Assembly (NCBI GenBank): GCA_043228905.1
Contig: JBHGNT010000008.1
Coordinates: forward strand, 5,828,001 to 5,892,000
Length of the DNA: 64,000 nucleotides
Origin: Azolla caroliniana
Taxonomy: Eukaryota > Polypodiophyta
Direction of reading: 5' to 3'
Positions 11,267 to 23,000 of this stretch are shown piece after piece. Below the pieces are notes generated by a model. It was not told where the DNA came from. It did no database searches and was given only the letters and a program-made list of their open reading frames with translations. Each line of letters opens with the position of its first letter. Positions within the stretch are counted from its first letter, which is position 1. Made by a program: the position numbers and the translations under genes.

Positions 11267-11656
11267 TGTTGGCCGGTCAGAAGAGCAAGGACAAGTGGGA
11301 AGGCGGAATCGGATCGGATAATAGGAAGTAAATAATAGTAGAATTATTATTCGGAGGGATGGATTCGGTACAGTTGTACCGATCCGGATCCGGACCGATT
11401 CGGATGCCGGTTGCCTAAGCGCACCGATTGTAACCTTGCCGGATGCCTATAAAAGGATCCGATGATTTGTAAAGGGTTTTGACGGAGGTAATACAATAGT
11501 AATTATTGCGTGTTTATCTGTATCTCGTATTGTTTACCGTCTGTGCTTAATTGTAATCATCTTACGCGTGTAACCTAGCATCCAACCCTTACCACCCCTT
11601 TGGAGAAGTGTTGGATAGACACCTGTGTTGAGGCTAGTCCGGCCAGACAGACAACA
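11267..11656 (+). repeat. 3' LTR of A2, plus orientation
   Basis: It starts TGTTGGCCGG, contains CTATAAAAGG near 11448, and ends CAGACAGACAACA immediately before the target copy GTGAG. Its 5' end matches the start of the A1 3' LTR at 35249. An AATAAT-rich and CCGGATCC-rich U3 precedes the TATA box. Confidence 0.9.
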
Positions 11657-11661
11657 GTGAG

Positions 11662-13453
11662 GAACTAGATAAGGATGCAATCTGGGAATTGTGGCAAGCA
11701 CAGGAGGCCTTGGAATGGGAAATGGTGGTATCTCAATGAGTAAAGGCATCCCAACTAGAAGAAGTAAATTTGGGCACTGGAGAGGCAGCGCGTCTGGTAC
11801 ACGTGGCCAAGGAGATACCACCGGAAGACAAATCAACAATGATAACATTATTAAAAGAATTCTGGGACGTATTTGCCTGGTCCTACGAAGATATGCGAGG
11901 ACTTGAACCCCAACTCTATCAACACCAGATTCACCTCAACAAGGAAGCTAAGCCGGTGGCACAACGATGCTATCAGATGAAGCCAAACTACACGGCAAGA
12001 GTAAAAGAGGAAATTGACAAGCTACTTCAAGTTGGCTTTATCCGGCCGGTGAAGAAAGCCACTTGGCTAAGTCCAATTGTCGTAGTGCCGAAGGAGAACG
12101 ACAAGATCCGTGTTTGCATGGATTACCGGAAATTGAACACGGCAACCGTCACTGACGCATTTCCACTTCCGTTTACGGATGGGGTTTTAGATGCGGTAGT
12201 TGGGCACGAGGTTTATAGCTTCCTTGATGGTTTCAACGGATATAACCAAATAAGGATGCACCCGGACGATCAAGAAAAGACGGCGTTTGTGATAGAATGG
12301 GGAGTCGTTGTAGCAGTTGTAATGATGTTCGGACTCAAGACGGCGCCGACAACCTTTCAGAGGATTATTATGGAAGTATTTGGAGAATTCATACCGGCAT
12401 TTATGCAGGTATTCTTGGATGACTTTGCGGTATATAGCTGGAAAGGGGAACATCTCGACCATCTCAGGTTATGCTTGGAAAAGTGCAGAGGATACTAGTT
12501 AAGTTTAAATCCGGAAAAATGCCTCTTCGGTGTGAGCAGCGGCACATTGCTGGGTCATATTGTTAGCAAGGAAGGGATTGTCGTGGACTCGGATAAGGTC
12601 AAGGCTATTTTGCAGGCACCGACACCGACGACTACCGAGGCGTTAAGTTGGTTCTTAGGACAGATCCGGTGGCATAGCTGGATGCTCTGTTACTTGGCAG
12701 ACCTCACCACCCCACTACACGTAGCTGTACACCGGACACTGTTTAAATGGACGAATGAAGAGGACAAGGCTTACCGCACACTCAAGGTAATGCTATCACA
12801 AGCACCAGTGGTACAACCCCCGGACTGGTCAAAAGAGTTCCATGTCTTCGTGGACGTGTCAGATATCGCAATCGGCAGCGTACTCATGCAACTTACCAAA
12901 CCTAATTGGTATCGGCCGGTGTATTACGCTAGCCGGAAGTTGTCAAAGGCAGAGCGAAATTATTCCACTACGGAAAGAGAAGCCTTAGGGATGTTATACA
13001 GTGTCACCAAATACCGTCATTATTTGTTGGGCCGCAAGTTTTCATTCCATGTGGACCATTCAATGCTTTTATTGTTGGTCTCAAAGGCATCACTCAAAGG
13101 CAAGCTAGCCTGGTGGACATTATTATTACAAGAATTTGAATTTGAGATCTATCACTGACCGGGTATACAACATGCGGTTGCCGATTACTTGAGCCGGTTA
13201 GAATCTGGAGAGACCGGTGACGGTGTTCAAGATGACTTTCCAGATGCCGAATTGTTTAAAATTATAGCGGAAACCACGGTAGAGGGGACGGTCGTAGATG
13301 AGCACAAATGGCTAATGAACATGCACCAGTTCTTAAGCACAGGACTACCCCCAGAAGAGATGAACCGGGATGAACGTAAACGGTTGGCGGTGCAAAGCGG
13401 ACACTTTTGTCTAGTGCAGGATACACTATATCATAAAGGAGCGGATGGCATAT
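11662..13453 (+). pseudogene. A1 reverse transcriptase and RNase H
   Basis: This gypsy RT-RNase H resumes directly after A2. RT is open at 11770-12498. It shows the VCMDYRKLN, LDGFNGYNQIRMHPDDQEKTAF and catalytic VFLDDFAVY blocks (FLDD about 12412-12426). A TAG at 12496 interrupts it. The thumb/connection and RNase H follow at 12532-13158 (LGHIVSKEGI, FVDVSDIAIGS, SRKLSKAERNYSTTEREAL), ending at TGA 13156. The Leu-Ser-Arg motif after RNase H is near 13190. A stop at about 11738 and further stops show decay. The RT blocks differ from typical Athila and Tat sequences I remember. Confidence 0.85.
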
Positions 13454-13454
13454 G

Positions 13455-13833
13455 ACGGCGAGCGTTCTGGAGTGATGAAAAAGACACCATTTTACGGGAA
13501 GCGCATTGTGGGGTCGCCGGAGGACATTATGCCGGAGAAGCTACGGTAAGGAAAATATGGCACAACAGATTATGGTAGCCAACGACACTAAAGGACTCGG
13601 TCCGATATATGAAGGAATGTGATCTGTGTCAAAGAATGGGCCAACCAACAGAACAAGTGTGCATGCCACACCAGCCGGTACTACCTCTAGAGCCATTCCA
13701 AAAATGGGGGCTGGACTTCGTTGGACCATTCAAGCCATCGGCAATGCGAACCGACAACAAGTACATAATTGTCACCACAGATTACTGTACAAAATGGGTG
13801 GAAGTGAAGGCACTACGTGACAATACTGTGGCG
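13455..13833 (+). pseudogene. A1 integrase, N-terminal part
   Basis: The zinc-binding HHCC region is visible: His-Cys-Gly-Val-Ala-Gly-Gly-His at about 13503-13526 and CDLCQRMG at about 13619. It is followed by the start of the catalytic core (WGLDFVGPF near 13708). A stop lies near 13575. The gene is cut at 13833 by a solo LTR and continues at 14188. Confidence 0.8.
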
Positions 13834-14187
13834 TGTTACCCGTAAGAATATACGGGGAGGCATAAGCCTATGTGTAATGATGTGGTTGATGTGTATGTGT
13901 AAAGTAAATGAGTCTGTGAGGATGAGTATGTGTGAGCACATGCACAATTATGTGCATGTGACAAGAATATAACGGTCTTCTTTTTGTAACGGTCATATTA
14001 TTAACCGTTACACTATGTACTATATAAACCCCTAATGGGGCATGTAATGAGATATACATTTTCCCCCTCTCATTTTGTGTCATTTTCAATTTGTCTTTCT
14101 CTCTAGCTCTCTCACTATTGTAACCCCCTTGGGAGGGGGGTGAAGCCATTCTAAGCTTCACCCCCCACCCCGACAACACTTTTGGCA
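13834..14187 (+). repeat. Solo LTR (family B), inside A1 integrase
   Basis: This 354-bp sequence is nearly the same as 38386-38740. It starts TGTTACCCG and reaches CAACACTTTTGGCA, with CTATATAAACC (TATA type) near 14019. Removing it restores the integrase reading frame. A clean 5-bp duplication is not visible; only CG is shared by the flanks. The true LTR end may be CAACA, with the last nine bases being primer-site sequence. Confidence 0.75.
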
Positions 14188-15000
14188 CGACAAAGTTCCT
14201 ATACGAGTACATCTAGTGCCGGTATGGATGTCCAATCGAATTAATCAGCGACCAAGGTGGACACTTCCTCAGCTAAGTGGTGGAAAGCCTAACAACATTT
14301 TATGCGGTTGTACACAAGCGAAGCACCCCTTATTATCCGCAGGCCAATGGATTGGCCAAATCCACCAATAAAACTCTGCAAAACATTCTCTGAAAGATTG
14401 TGAATGAGAACCAAACCGATTGGGATACAAAGCTGCACAACGCGTTATGGGCTTACCAAATGGCATAAAAAACAAGTATCCGGACAACACCATTGCGGTT
14501 AGTGTTTGGTCTCGAAGCGGTGATGCCAATAGAATTCAAGATTCCAAGCTTACAGATACAGGTCCGGGAGTGGTTGAGCAAGAAGGAGTCAGAAAAAATC
14601 CGGTTAGCAGCACTATGCGAGCTGGAGGAGCACCGAATAGCGAGCCTAATGCAGATGGAACTCAAGCAACGATGAAGGAAAGAATTCGTCGACCGCTACT
14701 GGAAACGTAATGAGAAGATGTTTGGAATTGGCAAGCTGGTACTAGTGTTCCAGACTCGGATGGGCAAGATGCCGGGGAAGCTACGGTTCCGGTGGACCAG
14801 ACCATATTGGATAACACGAGAGTTCAACGGCTCATATTAGCTGGGAACGCTAGCCGGCAAGGTGTTGGACAAGTGGATAAATGGGTTCCGACTTAAACCA
14901 TATTATGGACCCATGCCACAGAACCCGGTTCATCAACCGAAGAACAATGCGGAAATAGGCAGCGGCAAGCAGTTGGTCGGCAACCATGAAGAAAAACAGA
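14188..15000 (+). pseudogene. A1 integrase, core and C-terminal part
   Basis: The integrase continues after the LTR insertion in changing frames. Visible blocks are YYPQANGLA at about 14329, the LVFGLEAVMPIEF segment near 14500, and the tail (GKLRFRWT-like, about 14770; GFRLKPY at 14886). Several stops and single-base shifts are present. The final part aligns by eye with the A2 integrase tail at 7393-7720. Confidence 0.75.
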
Positions 15001-15304
15001 CAAGGGAGTCGGGGTTACCCGGTAACCGGAACTACAAAATATATATCATGCAGAGGCGAGGAGTGAACGAACACCACGAAAAGGTGTGCAGTGGCTATTT
15101 AAAGCCTAGTTAAAGCGCACCATGTGTCACACAGTTGCTATTATAGTACACGATGTGCATGTGCGAGAATCAAGAAAGGCGCCAAGCATGGGAACATGAA
15201 ACTTCCGGCTCCCAGAGTCTCTCTCATTTCGCGAACACAGAGCACTAAGCGCACAAAGGACAATACAAGTAAGCAGACGGACACAAGAAGCACATACAAG
15301 CACA

Positions 15305-16675
15305 ATGACCTTACCCATCCCCGCAGAACCAGACGATGAGATGAAACCTATGGCATTTTCCGAAACAGCCAAGAAGTGGTTCAACCAACATGGGTTGGGA
15401 GACTTCCTAAGGATGGCAAAGGCACTGCCGCACGACGAGCAGAAGAAGTCGTGCATAAAATCGACACAGAAGTCATAACGAAGGAAGCCATTCACACTCT
15501 AAGCGGATTGCCAAAACGGGGCATCTACTCCATCGAGAACCCTTCTCCTAAAATGCTAACCAAGTTTTTTGGTTAGTATTCCCCTGCCAACAAGGCTCAT
15601 CGGACACAAGGCGGTGAGGACCCCTTGTTCAGAGAAGTAGCTCGCGTCCTCCACGAGTATGGGTTCATGTACCCTCGACCCCCGGCAATGCCAAAGAACA
15701 AAGCCGGTTTCATCATTGGTACATACACAAGGGTGCAAGTGGATTGGTCGGTAATCATCGTAGATTGCTTGCGGACGGCGATAGAATCAATGCAGAACGG
15801 CAAGAAATTATGGACGACAGTGGCTCAATGACTGAATCTCTTGGCGCCCCCAGTGGAGCCGATAAAGACGAAAAAGCGGGTTCGAGTAACGGAGACCAAG
15901 CCCAACAAACCTTCAAAATGACAACAACTCCTGGCCAAGCACACAGCTGAATGGAAAGAGCGCAGTACCTCACAGCAAGGGAAAGAACCACCTAGCCGGA
16001 AGAGGCAAGCAGAGACAGAGACACCGGTGGAGCCACCAATAAGGCCCCTTAAAATGAAGTTGCACCAACAGGAACAAGAGCCGGACCCCTTGGCAACGAA
16101 GATCAATAACAGAACCCAAGAGGAGGAGGCGGAGGAAGACCCTGCCGATAACCTCCTACGTCGCCAAAAGCGTAACGACGCGGAGTAGAAAGCGGACGAA
16201 TTGGGTCCGGTGAAGGATAGCGCACTAACACCCCGTTCTGAGAGACCAGAGCCAAGGAAGGAGGCAGAACCGGTTCAACCATAAACGATGAAAGAGTTAC
16301 CTGTGCGGCAAGAAGCAACAGTGTTGGTGGTCCAAGAACCGATAATCGAATTGCCTACCTCACCAGGGTAGCAGGCACAGCAATAGCAGCAATTGTCGTT
16401 GCAGTCAACTATCGAAAAAGGGCTTCCGGCGAGAACAGAGGCCACGCCACAACCGAACCCGGCACGACAACAAGGCACCAACAGTCAATGGCTACGGTGG
16501 ATTAGCGAACAGGTGGCCGGGGTCATGTGCCAAATAGAAATTGAGGACAGAGCACATGGGGACTGGTTGTTCACCACAACCGAAAAACTTGAGAAAGCCT
16601 GGTCGAGGATCCGGAGCATGGAAGAAGAAATTGCGTAGGCCAATGCAGAGGTGGCTAAGCAGGTCATAGATGGAT
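15305..16675 (+). pseudogene. A1 3' accessory ORF, N-terminal part
   Basis: This is the A1 copy of the accessory gene seen at 8314-9620. ATG 15305 opens a frame with SETAKKWFNQHGLGDFL. The next conserved block (IENPSPKMLTKFFG, GFMYPRPPAMPK) is in the -1 frame, as in A2. Stops occur near 15574, 15829 and 16188. The Gln/Glu-rich part ends at 16675, where copia C is inserted; the gene resumes at 33752. Confidence 0.7.
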
Positions 16676-17167
16676 TGAAAATGAATAGTGTACGGAAGCA
16701 ATAGGAAACCGAACACAGAAAATACGCAGGTTTAATGGAGAGCTTGTATATGCACAGTACACGGGAGAGACAAGGAGAGAGAGAACACACAGAAACTCGA
16801 TTCAAAATAATACTCAATCTGTACATACACTGTGCTCAGTGAGCACCTTTTATACAAGCCCTGACAATAGGGACGACACAAGTACTGATAGTACTTGACC
16901 GCTCATAAATGAGCCTACTATGCTAACTCCCAAAATTATTCCTTACGAGGAATATCTTCCTAACGGCCTTCTGGTTTACGCACCGATATGACCATGTTAT
17001 GCGTACTGATTTACACATCGGTCCGGCCTAACTGATCGGTCCCAACCGATCTGGTTCTTGGCTTGCACAACCGATCCGGCCATGTTGTGTGTACCGATTT
17101 ACGCACCCCGTCTACACACTGGGTTACACATCGTATTATGCACGAATGTTGAGCTTGTCTCTCAACA
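16676..17167 (-). repeat. 3' LTR of copia C
   Basis: This 492-bp LTR begins TGTTGAGAGAC and ends TTTTCA on the minus strand. It matches 33260-33751 with scattered substitutions. A purine tract (GAGGGGGAG) lies just upstream on the coding strand (17168-17176). Confidence 0.9.
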
Positions 17168-17278
17168 CTCCCCCTCAAGTTCAACTTGAGGTTCCACTCA
17201 CTCCGCCGGATCTACGCTTCGGTTCCTTTTGGCTTCACGCCTCACTCGCGCTCCTCGACTCGTTCGATTCCGCTCACC

Positions 17279-19775
17279 TCAACCCTTTCGATTGGCTTCT
17301 CTGCTTACACGGCCCTTCTTAGCTTCCTTGTTGTTGTGGTGTTGGCGTCTCTTCTGCTGCCTTCTCTTCCACTTGGCCCTTGGTTGATTCAGCGTATCTA
17401 AATCTAACATCCGAACCGACTCGGCTTCCTCCGATCGGTTTTCGCTCTCGTCCGAGTTGGCTGTCTCCAACTCATCTCCGGTCTTCTCGCCCTTGATGGC
17501 TTCATCTCCCCCATGCTTGGCTGGCTTTGGCTCTTTCTTCCGGCTACTCCCCTTATGTCCACTTTCGGACTCTTCCGCGGATCCGCCCTCGGCTTCTTCA
17601 GCCGATCCAAAATCGAATTCGTCATCCGACTCGGTGTCACGGTCTTTTCCGCTCCTTCCCTGCTCCCTTCTGTGGTCATCCGGGATGTCTCTCCCCCTCA
17701 AGTTCGGCATGTCGAGGTGATGCAACCCAAGCGCACCGAATTGCCGCAACTTGTCCAAACCAAGGGGCTTGGTGAAGATGTCGGGGTTTTGCCGATCTGT
17801 CGGAACATACTGAAGTTCGACTTCACTGGAGAGGACACACTCACGGACGAAATGGTAGTGCACCTCAATGTGCTTAGTCCGAGCATAGAAGATGAGGTTC
17901 TTGGCTAGCTGGATGTTGCTGAGGTTGTCGCAGTAGATTTTCGTTGGATCAGATACCTCCACATGCAGATCCTTAAGTAGCCGCTTCAACCATATGGCTT
18001 TGCATGTCGCGACAACCACTCCTCTATACTCAGCTTCGGTGCTTGACAGCGCAACTGTCGGCTGCTTCTTGCTACTCCATGCGATCGCGACACTCCCAAG
18101 AGAGAACGCGAAACCGGACGTGGCTCAGTGATCGTCGGTGTTTCCGGCCCAATCAACATCGGTGTAACCGACCAACTGCACGGCAATATCGGTTCGATAT
18201 AGTAGCCCCCGGTCCTTAGTGCCACTGACATACCGGAGTACGCGTTGTGCGCATTGAAGGTGCTCCTCGGTCGGTCGCACCATGAACTGATTGATCACCC
18301 TGACCGGGTAGCTAAGATCTGGTCGGGTGATGGTCAAGTATATAAGGCTTCCGACTATCTGTCAGAACCTCGTCGGGTCACATACCTTTCTAGAATTAGG
18401 GCGAAGCTTGACTGTTCTATCCAGAGGAGTCGAGACGGACTTACAGTCAGCCATCCCGAACTTGAAGAGCATATTCAACGCGTAATGATGTTGGCTGATC
18501 AATATGCCTTCGGGGGTATGGATCGCTTCGATCCCGAGGAAGTAATGAAGGTCCCCCAGATCCTTCATGTCGAATGATGCCGCAAGCTGGAGCTTCACGC
18601 GGTCTATCTCACCTAGGTCAACGTCGGTGATGACCAAGTCATCAACATAAAGTAAAATGCTAACCGGCCTAAGTTGACCTTTCCGGATGTATAGTGAGTC
18701 CAATTTTGACGTCACAAAGCCCATCTGACGCAATCGTTGCGTGATGTACGCGTTCCAGGAACACGGGGCTTGCTTTAGTCCGTAAAGGGACTTCTTCAAT
18801 CGGCACACTACCGAGGTGTTCGTTCCGAAGTGAAATCTAGGGGGTTGTACCATGTACACCTCAAGCTCACCTTGCAGGAACGCATTCTTTACATCCATCT
18901 GATGTAAGTGCCATCCCTTTGCCACAACTACCGCGAGCAAAACACAGACGGTTGTCATCTTCGCGACTGGCACAAACGTCTCATCGTAGTCGATGCCGTG
19001 TTTCTGCACGTAGCCTTTCGCTACTAACCGGGCCTTGTATCGGTTGACCGAGCCATCAGTGTTGTACTCAACCTTGTACACCCACCTACATCCGATCGGT
19101 TTCACACCTTTCGATGCGTCAACCGGGTCCCAGGTCTCATTCTTCGCTAATGTGCGCATCTCTTCCTCCATTGCGGCACGTCAATTCGTGTGCTTTGCCG
19201 CTTCTGTGTAGCTCTCTGGCTCACGCACTTCTACTACACGCGTCATGTACACATAATGATGCACCATGTACTCGCTATAACCGAACCGCACAACAGGGTT
19301 CTTCTGGCGGGTTGATTGGCATAATTGCTCATTAGCCAAAGTTGAGGCTTTCTTGGCCGACGCGGAGTTCGGTCTCGAAGACCCGTCGTCACTTCCCTCG
19401 GAGTTGAACTCGCGTCGATCCGACTCATTCCTATCCGTGCCGTAATCAGACACCTTCTTCTTCCCTTTTTCTCTGCATGTAAGCCGTCTCCTCGGCTTCC
19501 TGCACGAGGAATGCACGACCGAGTCTCCACTACTCACCGGCTCTTCATCGAACTAGTCGAACCGACTCAATCGTCCATTCGGTCCACTTAACCGAAACGA
19601 AATCGGACTCTCTTCGCGGGTCCCGATTTCATGCTCATCCGAGGCATCTCGGCCTCGCTGACCTCATCGTCAGAACTCGGATTGGAGGTGAGATCCGGAG
19701 TTGGAGGCAAGTACCAGGACGCGGACTCGTCAAACACAACGTCGCGGCTCACGCGCGCTTGTTTGGTGCGAGGGT
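17279..19775 (-). pseudogene. Copia C integrase end, RT and RNase H
   Basis: On the minus strand, 19775-19588 encodes the integrase C-terminal end ([18 protein letters not shown]). After a divergent linker (19537-19181), RT is open at 19171-18362. It has WVYKVEYNTDGSVNRYKAR, the SLYGLKQAP block and the catalytic LYVDDLVIT near 18655-18630. RT ends and RNase H begins at 18337-18125 (TRPDLSYPV). RNase H continues at 18019-17740 (IYCDNLSNIQLAKN, IFTKPLG). The ORF then has a long charged C-terminal extension to about 17279, unusual for copia RNase H. Frame breaks lie near 18360 and 18120. Confidence 0.85.
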
Positions 19776-19779
19776 TATA

Positions 19780-19805
19780 GGGTAAAAGCATGCGAGTGGA
19801 AACAC
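19780..19805 (+). repeat. Left TIR of transposon T
   Basis: It reads GGGTAAAAGCATGCGAGT and onward; the reverse complement of 30905-30930 matches 25 of 26 bases. TAGCTAATTAGCTA palindromes follow at about 19813 and 19836. Confidence 0.9.
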
Positions 19806-20030
19806 TATTATAGCTAATTAGCTACTAAAATGGCCATAGCTAATTAGCTATTTGTTTAGCTAGTCTTTTTTGTGGGAAAATCAAATATTTGAAAAACTAA
19901 TTTATGAAAAAACTCAAATATTTGAACTTCTGTTTCAGACGTAGTGGAACTTGGGGAATATCACCATCATCTAAGGTCGACTTCAATGTCATCAATTTCC
20001 TGTTTAGCCTAAGTCTGATTTTGAACGCAG
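19806..20030. other. Left subterminal region of T
   Basis: This AT-rich region carries two copies of the palindrome TAGCTAATTAGCTA near the TIR. It is the presumed promoter of the plus-strand gene starting at 20031. No TATA box stands out. Confidence 0.4.
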
Positions 20031-23000
20031 ATGGAGTACTCAAAGCACGAACGCAGACGTAGCTCCCGCAACAGCAAAAAATCGACATTGCAGATTGAGA
20101 GCTACAACACAGAACCCGCTCGATCATCGTCCAGGTATGTTTCAGTTACAGAAACCCCAAACATTTGTTTTTTCTTTTTGACTACTGTCTGAACTTTGGT
20201 GCCGATTCATATTTCCCCAAAATCGAATAGGGCGAAGTCCTTGGAGTCCCATACAAGGATGTCTCGCAAATCGGGGAGTAGCAACAGGTGTGTTTATATT
20301 ACTTTTTTTGTGTTTAATCCTGTCTTTAGTGATTAGGGTTTGTGATTGAAATTTCTGATTAGGGTTTGTGATTGAAATTTCTGATTAGGGTTTTTGATTA
20401 TAAATTTCTGATTAGAATTTCTGAATAGGGTTTCTGGTTACAAATTTTGATTACAAATTAGAATTTCTGAATAGGGTTTTTGTTTATAAATTTCTGCTTA
20501 GGATTTCTGATTAGGGTTTGTGATTGAAATTTTTTATTAGGGTTTCTGATTGAAATTTCTGATTAGGGTTTTTGATTATAAATTTCTGATTAGAATTTCT
20601 GAATAAGGTTTCTGGTTACAAACTTCTGATTACAGATTTTGATTAGGGTTTCTGATTTCAAACTTCTGATTACAGATTTTGATTAGGGTTTCTGATTTCA
20701 AATTTCTGAATACAAATTATGATTAGGGTTTCTGATTTGCTAAGTTAAAGATTTTGCACCATTTTTGTTGTTGTTGATTGGGGTTTTTGATTCTCACATA
20801 TTCTGATTTTGCACTATTTCTGATTTCTGAAATGATATTTCAGATGGCTCGTTCCTCCGTATACGAGAGTGCTAAACTTCGCAAAATTTTGCAAGACAAA
20901 GGAGGACTTCCACAACACCTATGGTCTGTCACTCGAGGGTGTTGACCCTGCTGTCCTAAGTGATAAATTGATCAGTGATATAGACTGGATGACAGTATAT
21001 ACAGTGCCTAGAGTCAAAGGCAAGGTCAAGCTGAAGCATGTACGAGCCGACTTGTACGATGACTGCATGAGACTGCACCAAAAAGTTCATCAGGAGATCC
21101 CAGTCAACAATGAGTTGTCAGTTTCATTTGCTAGAGCATTTGCATATGAGTACTGCAAAACAGCGAAGGAATCTAGAGACCCTGAAATGTATAGGGTAGC
21201 TTGGGCAGTCTATGGTGAGGCATCGGTAAAAAGATGCTGAAAGATGGGGACCTTGGCACAAAAAATAGACAGATTTTGGAGCATGGCAGCTGTTGATGCA
21301 ACTGCCGACTCCCAGCAAGACCGGGGGCATACACCACACCGACACCCAAGGAAAGCCAATGTCGATGATACAGGTGAGACATTGGTTAGCTATATGCTAA
21401 AAAATGTCCATGAAGCCTGTGAGACATTGGCATTTTTTAAGACTGATTTAGAGAAAGCCACAATGGCTTCTGCAATGGAGAGCAAAGTTACTTCTGCTGT
21501 TACAACAATTAGAAATAAGATTCAGGTAACTATTGTTTTGCTGGTATGTGATTGTGTTATAAATAACGGGTAAAATGTGCTAATCAAGCATTATCTGGAA
21601 TAGGTTGCGCAACAGGAGCTTGAATTAGAGGGGCCACTGGATCCCCAGCGTAAAATAGAACTGCAAATAGAGATCCAGGTTCTTTCAATGAACCTGGACC
21701 TTCTAGGTGTAAATACTGTTGCAGATTACAATTTGGATAAGCTTCAAGTAAGTTAACGATTCCTGAGCAAAGTTGGTGTATCTTTCAATAACAAGAATAA
21801 TTAATCGGTAAATTTCTCTGTTGCGTTGAAGGAACAATACATTCATCAAGAACAGGTAGTTAGCTGCCTTAAGAAGAAGCTACATTTTGTGGAGGGAATG
21901 GTAAGGACCAGACAAGATTTGGACCTGAACATTCTTGCTCCCTTACCAAATGAAGTAGAACCAGAAAATGATTTATTGACAGTTCAAGCACGTTGCATCG
22001 CTTGCGGGTTAGGTGTGGAGGACAAAACTGCGTCTTTGTTGGTTCACCTACAACCATGCAACCACACATACCATCTGCTTTGTTTTCAACATGCCTGTCG
22101 AATTGCTGCATTCTGTTTGGGAGATTGCAGTACAACTCTACCAAATGAGTGGAGAAAACAAACAGGTATACCATACTGTAGCTAATAAGTTTAGTCTTTT
22201 CTAATTAGCTATCCTACTAGCTAATTAGCTACTGGCAGCTAATGAGCTACTAGCTAATTAGCTACTGGCAGCTAATGAGCTACTAGCTAATTAGCTATCC
22301 TAGTAGCTAATTAGCTATGGTACTAGCTAATTAGCTAGTACCATAGTTGTGTAAAAAAGCTAAATAGCTATCCTACTAGCTAATTAGCCACTGGCAACTA
22401 ATTAGCTATCCTAGTAACTAATTAGCTACTGCCATAGTTGTGTAAAGTAGCTAATAAGCTATCCTAGTAGCTAGTTAGCTATGGTACTAGCTAATTAGCT
22501 AGTACCATAGTTGTGTAAAAAAGCTAATTAGCTATCCTACTAGCTAATTAGCTACTGGCAACTAATTAGCTATCCTACTAGCTAATTAGCTATCATAGTA
22601 GCTAATTAGCTACTGACATAGTTGTGTAAAGTAGCTAATAAGCTATCCTAGTAGCTAGTTAGCTATGGTACTAGCTAATTAGCTAGTACCATAGTTGTGT
22701 AAAAAAGCTAATTAGCTATCCTACTAGCTAATTAGCTACTGGCAACTAATTAGCTATCCTACTAGCTAATTAGCTATCATAGTAGCTAATTAGCTACTGA
22801 CATAGTTGTGTAAAGTAGCTAATAAGCTATCCTAGTAGCTAATTAGCTACTGGCAGCTAATTAGCTATCCTAGTAGCTAATTAGCTACTGGCAGCTAATT
22901 AGCTGTCCTAGTAGCTAATAAGCTATCCTAGCTACTACATAGTTGAGAAAGTAGCTAATTAGCTTTCATTGTAGCCAATTAGCTATCCTAGCTACCACCA

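Larger units (their letters stand above)
7018..11656 (+). mobile_element. Gypsy A2: 3'-half element with head-to-head LTRs
   Basis: This insert is a relative of A1. It carries only the integrase tail, the 3' accessory ORFs and a plus-strand 3' LTR (11267-11656). Its left end is the same LTR in the opposite orientation (7018-7392), cut short of its own start. Both outer ends are therefore U5 ends. It is flanked by GTGAG (7013-7017 and 11657-11661), and removing it with one copy rejoins the A1 pol frame between protease and RT. The right end has 7 extra bases (gacaaca) not present at the left end. Confidence 0.85.

Noticed and set aside
7018-11656. Ordinary LTR element with two direct LTRs
   Set aside because: The left LTR is the reverse complement of the right one, so it is not a standard element.
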